The translations under genes and the position numbers were made by a program. 64,000 nt of DNA from Schizochytrium sp. TIO01 (Eukaryota > Sar > Bigyra > Thraustochytrida > Thraustochytriidae). The notes under the pieces were generated by a model. It was not told the DNA's origin. It saw only the letters and a list, made by a program, of their open reading frames with translations, and ran no database searches. Location of the stretch: positions 6,872,029-6,936,028 of the forward strand of contig SMSO01000014.1 in assembly GCA_004764695.1 (NCBI GenBank), written 5' to 3'. This document shows, in pieces, positions 40,813 through 51,911 of the stretch (positions are counted from its first letter, which is position 1; the number at the start of each line of letters is the position of its first letter).

Positions 40813-43800
40813 CTTGCGTGCGTGTTGTAGCTGTTGCTCTACCTTCGAACTACAGCTGTAGCGCCGAGGCGTCTCTTGATTTGGGTTTGCTTGGATCGAA
40901 CTGCGTTTTCAAGGTGGCAAGGATTCTTCGTAACTAGTACAGTCTACTTATGATCTACGATTCTATGTATCGCAGTTCTTCTCTTTTCAAAGAACTATCT
41001 ACTACTACGTACCTACCACCAGGATAAAGCCTAATGGATATACTATCTACTACCCCTGATTAATTCGAAAAACATTTCTGTTTAATTTTAACAAAATTAT
41101 AATTATTAAAAAATGCGTATCATACTAGCCGCTTTCTATATGATAGTGGGCAGGAATAAGAAAAAGTAATAAAAAGCACGAATGGAGCCTGAGTACGGCG
41201 ATTCGATTTCAAGTAAAAACACAGAATCAAATAAATGCACATAGCTATTATGTCTATTTGACCCTTAGTGGTATCCAAAAACGCAAGTTAGGCCAAGAAA
41301 ACCAAGAAACGTACCATAGTTACTCATAAAGAGTAATGCATCCTTTTGTGTGCCTAAGGTGTCTAAACAAGGCACTGGTTGAAAGAGTACTTTGTAGCCG
41401 ACTCCAGTGATGTCGTAAGTGTATGCACCAAATAGACAGAGAAAATACTTCTCAGTTATAAACGTCCCTTCTTGTAGGTCGAAAATCGTTTCGTTACTTA
41501 GCAGACCAGTGCACTTTATTCTGTTTTTTTAATTTATTATTATTGAAATGGAGTATCAAACTGTTTCTTTTAGTAAATCTTGATGCTTTTTTCTTTTTCT
41601 TTTTTAAATTTTAAAATAATTATCTGCAAGAAACCAGTTTGTAGAGATGTGAAAAAAGGTATCTTGCCAGTTTACAGTGGTCGATGCGGCTAGCTTACGA
41701 TCGAGTTGCAGAAGCGCATGCAAATGAGCGTCTCTTTTGATGGCAAACGTCGCCCAGGGCTTGTTGTACGGCTACGTCAAGGCAAGTTTTTATTCTTCAG
41801 AAACAAAAAAATAGCAGAAAAATCATCCCTATACAGCCTCAGTATCTTTTTCAATTTTTAATTAAATAATAAAAATCTTCAATCAATTTTACCCGATACA
41901 TATATAATACTTTAGGACTTCTTAGATGAAACTCGAAATTAGAATAGCCATCAACTTTCTCTAGTCAAAGACCAATGCTGATCCCTTTTCCCTTAACCTA
42001 GCACGCGAAACATGGCATGACAGTTCTAAGATGATTGCATACCTTGTTCTCGGCAGCCATTTTGCCTCCGAAGTATCTCGATGTTGTGTTTCCCTCAACG
42101 AAGTTTGTTCTTTCAAGCCATAGTGGCTAGATAGGCCTTCTAACAAGCCCCAGAACATTTTAATTCAATTTCGCGAGATCTCTTTCGTCGGGCGAAGTTG
42201 GGCTATCGTTGATCTTGACGACGCGCCAATAACTAGAAGTGTGTTTTGAAATATAGACCATTGGTTGCGTCCAGCTTTGCAAGGTATGAAGTTCTTTCGC
42301 AAAAGCTCAGGAGGGTCCGGAAGAATGTTTTCCGCTATTATGTGGTGGGGTATATTGTGACCTTACTGAAGTTGTGAAGTGTGCGAAAAAGGGCGGAGGA
42401 TGTGAGTGGCTTTTAGAAGGGGGTAGGGCAGGGAAGAACGAAGTCCAAATTTTAGGCCTTCTTCACTTGAAGAAATAGGTTCCATTGCATGCAGTCACAT
42501 TGCTACACCATGTGTGGCCTAGAGAAAAGGTTGCAGAGTTGTCGATGAGCTCTTTGACTTAAGTTTAGACTGGAAAACACATTGCAAGTTGTAAGAAGAC
42601 CGTGCATAAATGTAGTAACGAAGGGCAAATATTTGCAGGACCATCATCAACATATCCTTCAAAGTACCAAATGCATTCATCTCAAGAGATTGTCTATCTA
42701 GGGTGTAAGAAAAAAATGTTATAACTTCATAGGCTAATTTTAGACATTTACAATGCTCTATATTTGACAAATTTTGTAATTTTCGTCGGAAGAATCCAAA
42801 CTAACAACCCTTAAACCCCCTACGCCATTGCCTATGATAATAACGTTTCGAACTAAATTCAGAGTACATACAAGCTATCTGAGCTTGACTGTAGCTATTC
42901 ACTGATGTTTATCCCACCAGAGTAGAAATAGGGGCTCAAATGCTCATGAAAAGGAACACACTATCTAAGCGTAGGATAATTACAAAAGGGCGGCACAACA
43001 CATAAATATACAAATATGTTATTTTAGGATTATTACTACCTACATCTTCAAGCTTCTGTGACTTTGGGTCAGTCATAATTTTAGAACTCTCATAAAAATA
43101 TCTGTGGTGAAGTGCCTCAAAACTTATCTTAAATGCTCTAAAAGCCTAGATGCACAGCAGAGTGATGTGCGAAATACCATTGAGTGGCTAGCTATATCTA
43201 GTTCTAGACGTCAAATGGAAAACTTGGTTTCTGTGAGAAAGAAAGAAGTAGAACTAGCTTCTTACTTTAATTATCGTGGGCTCTTTCAGTCATCTTCTAC
43301 AGTGTAGCTGTCAGGCGCTCTAAGAGGTTGAGTGTCTAAATTTGCACCTTATATTGTTTTGGTTTTTGACATGGTATACTCCTGATTTGTAGAGCTAAGC
43401 AACTGGACATGCTTTGAGTAAACCCTCGCATACGATCTCTTGGACATTGTGATTCTTAATTAGCTTTTTTAGCGCCAATTGGTGTAGGGGAGGGAAAGAA
43501 AAGAAAGAAACATAATAGAGTATATTCAGTTTCGCCCTGATCACTATTTAATTTTTTTTTAGGGATACTTGTAACCCGGAACCAGATCGAGGATTTCTCA
43601 TGGAGGCAAGCTTGAGAATTCCTTCTCCCGAGTAGCCACTCTCACAGCCAAAACTAAGGCATCAATCAATCTTACAAGGTATTTGCAAAGCTTCAACTTA
43701 ACAACCGAAACTTCAGGCGTGCGACTCACAAGGATATTTCTTCTGATGTTCTATTCGATTAGCTCTTGAGGCACTAGGTCGTAGCTAACCAAATAGAATA

Positions 43801-44280
43801 CATCTCAACCAATGCCTACCATCGTTTCGCCTATAGAAGAGTTTTATTGTTCACAGCAATTTCGAAGAGTAATATTAGGGCAATCAAATCATGGCCTGAG
43901 GATACAACCTCCTGTGTTGTAGCTGAAATGCCTTGCTCTGCCTCTCGAGTTGCCTGTGTTATGTCCTAATAATTCTTAGGTCAACTAGAACTAGATACAC
44001 TTTAGATATTAGCGATGTGAGTAATACCTATATAGACACTATAAAGGGCTTTTGCATATGCTTATCAAGAAAGATCAGACGCAGTGACCTCTACTATGAA
44101 ATACGCTAAGGAGTCTTATTGTGTATCTTGTCCTATCGCTCTCTTGACTACACATGAATACGACTACCTGTGAATCATGATAATCATAGAGAAGGAAGCA
44201 TCACAGCACAGAAGCAAACACGCATCATTGATCTCAGAAGTTTACGTCAAGGACAGACAGGAAGACCAGAAGCAGAGAAG
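40813..44280. other. 3.5-kb spacer
   Basis: AT-rich with TACCTACC motifs near 41010 and 43040, and no domain on either strand. A short ATG frame near 41719 (MQMSVSFDGKRRPGLVV) looks mildly coding but closes within about 40 codons. The first 100-150 bases are the GMP reductase promoter and 5' UTR. Upstream ATG at 44177 begins a frame that overlaps the start of the next gene. Confidence 0.45.
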
Positions 44281-44962
44281 ATGTTCCGTGCCGGCATCAG
44301 CAACCCTCTTCTTAAGGTGGCCACCCGTACTGTGGCTCGCCAGCAGACCCGCTCTCTCACCATCCCCATCAACCAGGTAAGTTCATGCTGGAAAGAAACG
44401 ACCTAGGTAGTTAGTACCTAGCACTTGCTCGCAAGACAGTAAACTTCTTACGAGGCAACGAGTTGCACTAACTAACTTATGGCATGAAAATCTATGTGTC
44501 CTGGCTGTATCTTCTTACACACCAATGAACATGATACATACTATGACACGGATCTTTTTGGTCTGATCATCTTCTTTGCGTACCTTGTGTACATTCCTAT
44601 CGACGTGTGGTATTTACTTAAATTCTTTAATTGGACAGGTCTCTAGCGCTATGGAGTGCAACGTCAAGAACGAGGAAACCGCTGAGAAGGCTGACCTCAT
44701 CACGAAAAAGCTTGCTGCCAAGTACAAGGAGCTCCACGCTGACGGCTACGTTGGCTACACTCGTATGGTGTGCAAGGCCAAGTGGGACTACAAGGCCATC
44801 CACGTCTTCTCAAACCTTGACCACTTCGTTGGCAAGCATGTGAAGGATGAGACTAGTCAGCGTGAGTTCAACGATGCTGTTGGTGAGCTCAAGGAGCTTA
44901 TCGGTGGCGATGTTCACACTCAGAACTACGTCTTTGACTTCGAGAAGATCCAGGTGCCCTAA
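44281..44962 (+). CDS. small mitochondrial protein of unknown function (two exons)
   Basis: Exons 44281-44376 and 44639-44962; intron of 262 nt, GTAAGT...GGACAG, phase 0. The spliced protein is 139 aa. Exon 1 is nearly all presequence: MFRAGISNPLLKVATRTVAR, with Arg and no acidic residue, cut perhaps after RQQTRS. The mature part of about 110 residues has a helix (AEKADLITKKLAAKYKEL), strand (GYTRMVCKA), strand (KAIHVFSNLDHFVGKH), helix (REFNDAVGELKELI) and a last strand (QNYVFDFEKI). This order recalls a dimeric alpha/beta-barrel fold (ABM/EthD type), a weak structural guess only. Codon use is strongly C/G-ending, so it is likely abundant. The intron sits exactly at the end of the presequence region, as in exon-shuffled targeting signals. 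Sure as a gene and as mitochondrial; function unknown. Confidence 0.87.
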
Positions 44963-46249
44963 ATAGGATCGCAGCGCTAAGCTGGATTGCCCATGTATGG
45001 TATAGTACGATTACATTTTTATGGCATCGCTTATCATTCATACAGTTTTTGATCTCTTGCATACGGCACACGAACAGAGGCCAATGCACCAAACTTTCAG
45101 CGCATAAAATACATGCATTGTCATCGTACGGTGCCGCTGGTTACATTTCTACTTAAATTGAAAGACATTTTGTTTTAAGATTCAGAAAGGATGCAAATTT
45201 GGACATCAAACAGAGAAATCGGTTTTGAAACTTGACTTAGAATGATATTCTGCTCTATAACTTAACAGTAAGCACATTTGGAGTAGAAACCGTTGAAGAG
45301 GTATTCCATGATTTCGAAAATGAGTCATAGATCATCCATCAACAATGTCACACTATGTGGTACCAGAACTTCAGAAGCATGGATGCATTAAGTGAGTTGT
45401 GGTTTTGGCTTGGGTTTTCGCCCAAGCTAAAATATTTCAAGGAACCGTCCTCTCACTAGTGAGAGTGATCAAATTCCCCTAATAGCTGTATATAATCCCT
45501 GTTGCTTTGCCAGGTCGATATTTGTCTATAAAAAACTGTTTTGCTATAATTTTTATGCAGCGAGTAAGCATTCGTGAAAGCATGCTGAGAGGTGTCACAG
45601 ATGAGCGTCATTTCTTACGCACGCGATGCCATGAATTTCTTATCTTTATTTATCATGAATTTTGTCCGTTTAAAAAAAGTCACAGTAAAAAGGAAGAGGC
45701 TATTTATATACAAGAAAGAAGAACAACAAAACGAAAATTAGGTCTATTTGAGACTATTCTGCTTGCAAACAGGCTGGACCTGTTTTAAAGTATATTAATC
45801 AACTCTACAGCTCGCCGTTCTCCACCCCAAATCATCATAAATTATCTCACTATGCTGCCGTGGGTACCTCTTCGAGTGAATAGCCTGTATATCTGAAAAC
45901 TTCAAGGAGTAGAAAATTTGAAAAAAACAGAATGAAAGGAGTTTATAGTAATCAGATAGTAGGTTTGTAGCACTCTCACTAGTCAGAGGTAAATGATTTA
46001 AAATCATTTAGCTTGGGTTAAAACTCATGCCAAAATAATCACTCACTTGCTGACAAGAGTCCCAGAGTCTTTGTTTTGCGCATATGGAGACGCTGCACCG
46101 GGATATAGAGACCTGCTTAATCGTTTCAAAACCTTCAAAGGGTGTTGCTCTGACGTTCCTAGCGGGATTTGGAGCTCTGTACCTTGTGCAAGACGTAGTT
46201 CTTGTAGAAACAGAGTACCCTAAGGAAAAGAAACAGGGACGAAACCAGA
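44963..46249. other. spacer
   Basis: AT-rich. A 69-codon ATG frame (46084-46293) with a possible membrane segment (GVALTFLAGFGALYLVQDVVLV) overlaps the start of the coiled-coil gene in another frame; it could be an upstream ORF. A 138-codon minus-strand frame lies over the same bases. Neither is supported by domains. Confidence 0.4.
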
Positions 46250-46978
46250 ATGGAGAGGCACGAGGACGACCGAACAGGAGCTGCAGATTCTGAAAGCTTA
46301 CCATGGAGCCCCTCTCGTCACCGGTTGCAAAAATCGAGATCTCTTCGCAGACTTGAACCGTCTCCGAGCTCTGGACGCGAGCTTGATTCGCGAACTGAGT
46401 TACACAATCAAGCATATTCAACAATTGAAACCCTTAAAAAACATATTCAGGAACTTCACAATCTTAGGGAACATATGGAGAGTAAGGAAGCTACAACAGT
46501 GCGGCAACTTCGTGCTCATATAAATGGCGATGCTGAAGCTCTTACGATTGATAATATGCAGAGGTCGCTGGCACGATATCACGCATCCTCAAACGAATCT
46601 CAGAACCAAGTTGCCACAGCCGGCTTACAGCGCGTTCTGGCTGCTGAGGTAGCCCGTGTCTTAGTGATAATGTCACGCGGGGCACCTGTAGGTCAAAATC
46701 CAGATGATGGCATGACTCTGAATGTACAACTTTCTGTACCAAAGCTTATTTCCGCTACTCTAGGGTTTTCACATTTGAATCAGGCCCTTCGAGACTCACG
46801 AATGAAGTGTAGCTGCCTAGAAAAAGATCTTGAAGATGCTCATCAAACAATTAGTTCACTGGAAGAAGAACGAGATATTCTTCACGATGTTCTTGCACGA
46901 TCGAGTGATAGTGAAGCCCTGCATCGCTATCATTTGATAAAGAATATGAATCTTGCCAACAACAAAGAGAAATCAAAT

Positions 46979-47010
<32 letters not shown>

Positions 47011-48481
47011 ACCGTCGGTAAAACAGCAAAGCCCCTCTGTTCATACATATTCTGTTGCCACAACCCAAACACCCTCAGACTTTTTACAGAACACTCGAAA
47101 AGATGATAGGAAAGCATCGCCTAAAGACATCCTTCTTGTAAGCGTGGGTGCTCAGACACGATGTACATTTTTTGACGGGCAACAAGGACCAACGATCACC
47201 GGAACGCCTAGCAAGCATGAAACCAGAAATACCGCATCACAAACCAAGCTGCACTTGAAACAACAGAGTAAGCAATGCCAAACCGAAGACAACACATCCA
47301 CGCTGGAGAACAACGAGACTTTGTCCCAAGGTGGACTCTTACGGGTTGCATGTGAAACTACTACGAGCATTAACAGGCGAGTACACTTTAATGAGGTTGT
47401 TAAAGAGGGAAAATGTCTACCTTGCGACACCTCTGAGAAAGCTATGCGGGCTAATTATGTCGGTCAATCGTGTGAAGCCATTGCGCAAACCGACAGAATA
47501 GAACACCAAAACAGCATTATGCAGACGGACGCACATGAGCTGACTGTCGCTCAAATAGGATATGCTTTGCTCATTCCTCAGCTAGACGCAACAACACAAA
47601 CAGAAACACATTTTACTGTATCAGATGCAACAGTGCAAACAGGTTCGCCTGCTCAGTCAAGTACGCTCGTACAAACAGATTCTGCTTGGGCGGATTTAGA
47701 AAGCAAATGTAAGCAACAGAACGAAGCCTTAGCTCTATTGGCTATTAAACACCAAGCTCAAACTACATCCATGGATGTTATGCTGAAATGCTCAGAAACG
47801 GAGAATACTGTACAACGCAAACAGATTAATGATTTAATGTCAGACTTAAAGCGTGGTGAGTCGAAGCTCGAGTCATTGAGCAACGCACTAAAAATTGCAG
47901 AAAGAAAATTAGTGAGTTTTACGGAAACAGAAAAGGCACTGTCACTCGCAATTTCAGATGCAACGCATAGCGAAGAACGAGTCAAAGGAGAGCTAGATCT
48001 GGCTCGAAAGGACATCGAAAATCTTCGCCTCGAAAGAGCGCGCTTGGAACACAATCTTGAAGACCAGGTTCACAAAGACAAGGTGTTAGAGGAGACTGTG
48101 GCATCACTGCGGGTTCAGCTCCGCGGTCTCATGAAAATCCCTCGAAGTACATCGTGTATATCTAGCACGGAAAGCTCAAATCAAGTTCAAGACTTGCTTC
48201 GCTCCGCGACTGAAGTGCTTAACGAGCGCCTTCAACTTCACCTTGAGCTCCTCTCCACAGCTACATCTACAAGTGCAGAGCAACCTGGGATGCTCCGAGT
48301 GCCCGATGCTCACTGGCCTCACTTACAGGCCCGAATCGAAACTCAGAATGAGACATTGAGGAGTTTGCAAAACCGTATTGCTAACTTATGGCCTCTTGAA
48401 AGCCTGGATCAATCTCAACTTTCCAGCACTCGTGATCAATTGACGAAAGTAAGAAAGGTGGAGGCAGAGACCGAGGGCTAA
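46250..48481 (+). CDS. coiled-coil protein with ten QT (LC8-site-like) motifs
   Basis: 743 aa, one exon, ATG with A at -3. Order: a basic Ser/Arg-rich N-terminus; a coiled coil about 55-95; an unrecognised region about 100-170; a second coil about 175-225; a polyglutamine run at 244-252; a disordered region about 260-510; and a third long coiled coil about 480-625 followed by a further helical tail. The disordered region carries QT at about 273, 302, 331, 344, 413, 425, 450, 463, 475 and 504, in contexts such as ATTQTP, IAQTDR, IMQTDA, TTQTET, TVQTGS and LVQTDS. Those match the [TVIM]QT[DE] core that binds dynein light chain LC8/DYNLL. A dimeric scaffold strung with LC8 is likely (inference). 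A link to centrosome, basal body or microtubules is plausible. No orthologue is recognised. Confidence 0.88.
46980..47003 (+). repeat. (CAG)n coding repeat
   Basis: Eight or so CAG units in frame, giving the polyglutamine stretch of the coiled-coil protein; prone to length change. Confidence 0.9.
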
Positions 48482-48589
48482 CATAGGTCTCCAAAGCTAT
48501 GATATCATGCCATTCCAGAAGTGTTCTGGGTAACAGAGATAGCACGATTTGTATCATGATTCCAGAAATATTGTTTGATCCTTGTTCCG

Positions 48590-48901
48590 CTAGGTTGCAA
48601 TCGCCTTGATTTCCGCAAGTTTGTCCTTGTACCCCTGAATTGCCTTTTGTTCGTCTTCAAGGCGTCTTTGGAGGGCTGTGACTTCAGCGTCACGAGCGGT
48701 ATTTGCGTCTTCGAGTTTGGCATTCGTTTCTGGTGTGTGTTTACTAGGTCTGTAGAGTATCTGAGGCTGGGTAGCAGTAGCAAGCACATCTTTTCTCTCG
48801 TCACGCTCACTTTCTGCTTTACGAAGAGCTTTTTCAGTCTCTGCACGTGCCTTTTCAGAGACAAGGATGAGCTTGAGCAACGACTGCTTTGTGTACTCCA
48901 T
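48590..48901 (-). CDS. short coiled-coil protein
   Basis: 103 aa from an ATG whose context I cannot call strong. Two charged helical stretches, about 8-42 (LVSEKARAETEKALRKAES) and about 60-100 (NAKLEDANTARDAEVTALQRRLEDEQ), are joined by a Pro/Thr/Gln linker. Both have heptad-like hydrophobic spacing, so a small coiled-coil dimer or a hairpin is likely. I do not recognise the family. Its stop is only 108 bases from the stop of the LC8-site protein on the other strand, so the two 3' UTRs probably overlap. It could also be one exon of a longer gene, but upstream no continuation is seen. Confidence 0.6.
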   Translation of the reverse strand: MEYTKQSLLKLILVSEKARAETEKALRKAESERDERKDVLATATQPQILYRPSKHTPETNAKLEDANTARDAEVTALQRRLEDEQKAIQGYKDKLAEIKAIAT

Positions 48902-50489
48902 CTTGATTTTACTCTCGACTTGGGTCAGGTGAAGAACCTATACCTGTTTGCTTATGGAAGAGATTCGGGCACAAACAGGGAAGCGCCCTGTGCTGAAGCC
49001 TTGTGTTACTGTGATCCGAAGTATCTGCTCTGCAAATACGAGTTTGCCCAATAATGGACGTCGAGGTTGCTTTGTATTTTGTATTTTATTCCACTCTCCA
49101 CAGACCCTATATTCTACATTACTATCTAACAAGACCTAATCTAATCAACCGAGGTAACTACTTTGTTTGATTTGGACTTGTTTTCTGCTATCATGATTTG
49201 CGAGCTCCAAGCCGTCAGACAGCTTTTGCTGATTCTTGCAGCACAGCAACAACAAGTACGTATCCACGGAAAAGCCAGGTCGGGTTAGATCAAAAGTTTA
49301 GCACATATGAGAAAGCTATCTCTACCTTGGATTCTTGAGCAGTCCACAAATCATGCTCAGCCAAAAAAACAAAAAGCAGAATTAGTTAGGTTTTGATGTG
49401 ATTTATTATTATTATTATTATTACTAAATAGAGCAAATAGTGCCACAATTCCAATTATCCTGGGTAAAGTTCGAATTAGGACACCCTGATATACTTATTT
49501 ATTTATGTAGAGTGGCAGCTTTAATCAATCTGCTGTAGCATCTTTTATGTGTGGCTGTTTTGAATAAATTATAAAACAATCTATCTCGCCGTCGCTTTCT
49601 TTCCAGATCATGTATGCTCTCTTTTTGTTGTTCTTTTTTCGATTGACCAATCGATGATTAGCCCAGACTATTATTTAAATACCGGGGCCTTCAGACTTTT
49701 TTCATGCTTGGGAATTCCTTCAGACTCTCAAATGTTCTTTCTCCGAAGTGTGCGTAATAAACATCACTTTGACTTTCAGGCTTCAGGTTTTTCTTCTTTC
49801 CTCGACTCCTACCTATAACCTTCTTAGACACAAGTCCAGTAACTAATTAGGTAGTCATTGTAATAATAGATTAATAGAAGCTAACTAGCGTCAGCAGACA
49901 AATGAATAAACAAACAAATACAAAACCTTGAGCTGCGATCCTTGGGCTCTTGAGCTCGAGAGTCTTTTAGCATCGCGGTTCGAACTCATTGCAAGCTCTT
50001 TGGGGTGGGTTGCTCGACGTAGGGCCCCACTCTTTGCACGCAATCGATTCTGAAGGGTCTAGAGTGAAGACAACCGGACGTTTCTTTGCTCCCGTGGGGG
50101 GGTGAAGTTGGCTTAGTGCAGCGCCTCGTACTATTGCACACAAGGTTTCTTCTTTCGAGATTTACGTATTGTCTTCCCCTTGCTGAGTTGCCTGCGCTGC
50201 CAGGTCGTGCTGCGATCAGTATACTTGGCTTAGGCTACTGCTGTCACGTCCAGGTCTTGTCTCTTAGGATATTTTTACCAGTCTGGAAGTGTAGTCAAAT
50301 ATTTGTTCTTCAACCTAGCCTGTCTGGAAATCAGCAGAAATATTTGCAGATCAACCATATCAGGAACAAGTATTCAGAACTCACATTCTATCAGTTTCTA
50401 TCAAAACCTTAAATAAGAGCCGTGAATAAAATCACTTCGACCGGAGTTAATTGACATATTATTTCAGGTGAGCAAGGATTTAACAGAAA
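48902..50489. other. spacer with ATT repeat
   Basis: AT-rich; TTA/ATT repeat at about 49401-49423. A 108-codon frame (50086-50412) lacks a domain. Just before the ubiquilin start is TATTTCAGGTGAGC (about 50458-50471), which reads as an AG acceptor or a GTGAGC donor, so a spliced 5' UTR is possible. Confidence 0.4.
49401..49423. repeat. (ATT)n microsatellite
   Basis: Seven or so TTA units in spacer. Confidence 0.85.
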
Positions 50490-51911
50490 ATGGGCAAAAT
50501 CACAATCAGCGTACGATGCTCAACAGGACCTAAGTTTGATTTCCAGCTTGATGACCAGATAACTGTATTTGATCTCAAGTCAAAACTTGCGGTAGAATCT
50601 CGGGTACCAAAGGAACAGCAAAGATTGATATTTAGAGGCCGAGTTTTGAAGGACGAACTCACTGTAGAGCACTACGCCATCGAAGATGGGGACGCCATAC
50701 ACCTTGTAGCGTCAAGTACTGGTGCTTCTCACAGTGGAACTTCTTCTTCTGCTGCTGCTGCTTCTTCTTCCTCTGCTGCTTCTGGAGACTCAGCTTCATC
50801 AGGGCCTGCTCATGCGCAAGCACGCTCTGCCGTCGCAGGAGTCCCATCGCTGGGCATGGGTATGGGATCGCCTCCCGGAATGCCTCCCGGCCTAGATGCA
50901 ATGATGGACAACCCATTTGTACAGAGCATGTTGGAAAACCCAGAGCTGATGCGAAGCCTTATGATGGCTAACCCTCAGGTTCGAGCCATGGTTGAGCAGA
51001 ACCCGCATTTGGGTCAGATTCTCTCCGATCCCGAGCTTCTCCGCACTACCATGAATGCGGCGCGTAATCCTGCACTCATGAACGAGCTCATGAGGAATCA
51101 AGATCGAGCTATTGCTAATATTGAAAGTCTCCCTGGCGGCTACAATGCGCTTGCCCGAATGTATGAAGATGTCGCTCCTATGATGGATGCTCCTTTGTCC
51201 AATTCCGAATCAACATCTTCATCAACAACTGCAGACGCAGGTACATCTTCTGAATCTGGCCAAGGTCATGGAGGCGCACCCATTCCCAACCCGTGGGGAG
51301 GTAACAGTAACACTAGTGGGAGCTCAAACAGGAACAATAGCCAGAGTCAGCCTGGTGTATCTCCTTTTGCTGGACTTGGTGGGGCTGGAAGTGGTATGCC
51401 TAACTTGTTCGGAGGTGCGTTCCCTTTCTCACAGTCACCGAACGGTAACAATAACAATAGCAACAATACTGGGAATACTCCATTTGGTTTTCCCGCTCCC
51501 TCTCCTGAGCTAATGGCTCAGATGATGAGAGCCATGTCATCAAACGGAGGTAGTGGGTTCACAGCAAGTCCTTTCTTTGGTAACGGTGGTAGCAGCAATA
51601 ATTTTGCTGGAACAGGCAGTGGATCTGGAGGTGCCGATGCCGTGGCCGCAGCTGCAGCAGCTGCAGCAAAGAGCCATGCCACCAGCACGGCCAACGCAAG
51701 TGCTCGAGCAGCATCGTTACGTAGCGCACCTAACCCATGGGCTCCAGCGGATTCGCCCGATTCGCCCCAGGTTAAGTACAAATCTCAACTCGAAGAAATG
51801 GAGAGCATGGGATTTCCTGATGTGAAAACGAATATCCAGGCACTCTTGCGATGCAATGGTGATGTTGGAGAAGCTATTGAGTTTCTACTTGGTGACTCTG
51901 CATCAAGCTAG
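50490..51911 (+). CDS. ubiquilin/Dsk2-type proteasome shuttle factor
   Basis: 473 aa, between yeast Dsk2 (373) and human ubiquilins (about 590). A ubiquitin-like domain is at about 3-75 (ITISVRCSTG, LKSKLAVES, QRLIFRGRVLKDE). A Ser/Ala linker is followed by an STI1-type region about 135-215: NPFVQSMLENPELMRSLMMANPQ and HLGQILSDPELLRTTMNAARNP, ending NIESLPGGYNALARMYED, which is typical of the family. A long Gly/Asn/Ser-rich low-complexity part follows with a run of nine Ala. A UBA domain is at about 433-470 (MESMGFPDVKTNIQALL, GDVGEAIEFLL). The Ubl docks on the proteasome, the UBA binds ubiquitin, and STI1 holds hydrophobic clients. Only one STI1 block is evident where metazoan forms have more. 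The linker composition favours phase separation (inference). Very sure. Confidence 0.96.
   Translation: MGKITISVRCSTGPKFDFQLDDQITVFDLKSKLAVESRVPKEQQRLIFRGRVLKDELTVEHYAIEDGDAIHLVASSTGASHSGTSSSAAAASSSSAASGDSASSGPAHAQARSAVAGVPSLGMGMGSPPGMPPGLDAMMDNPFVQSMLENPELMRSLMMANPQVRAMVEQNPHLGQILSDPELLRTTMNAARNPALMNELMRNQDRAIANIESLPGGYNALARMYEDVAPMMDAPLSNSESTSSSTTADAGTSSESGQGHGGAPIPNPWGGNSNTSGSSNRNNSQSQPGVSPFAGLGGAGSGMPNLFGGAFPFSQSPNGNNNNSNNTGNTPFGFPAPSPELMAQMMRAMSSNGGSGFTASPFFGNGGSSNNFAGTGSGSGGADAVAAAAAAAAKSHATSTANASARAASLRSAPNPWAPADSPDSPQVKYKSQLEEMESMGFPDVKTNIQALLRCNGDVGEAIEFLLGDSASS

Noticed and set aside
46008-46424. 138-codon minus-strand frame
   Set aside because: Overlaps the start of the coiled-coil gene; no domain, no conserved-looking blocks.
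49975-49995. GGTTCGAA string considered as a tRNA B box
   Set aside because: No A box at the right distance and no cloverleaf could be drawn. No tRNA found in the window.
50086-50412. 108-codon frame before ubiquilin
   Set aside because: No domain and lies in what is probably promoter or 5' UTR.
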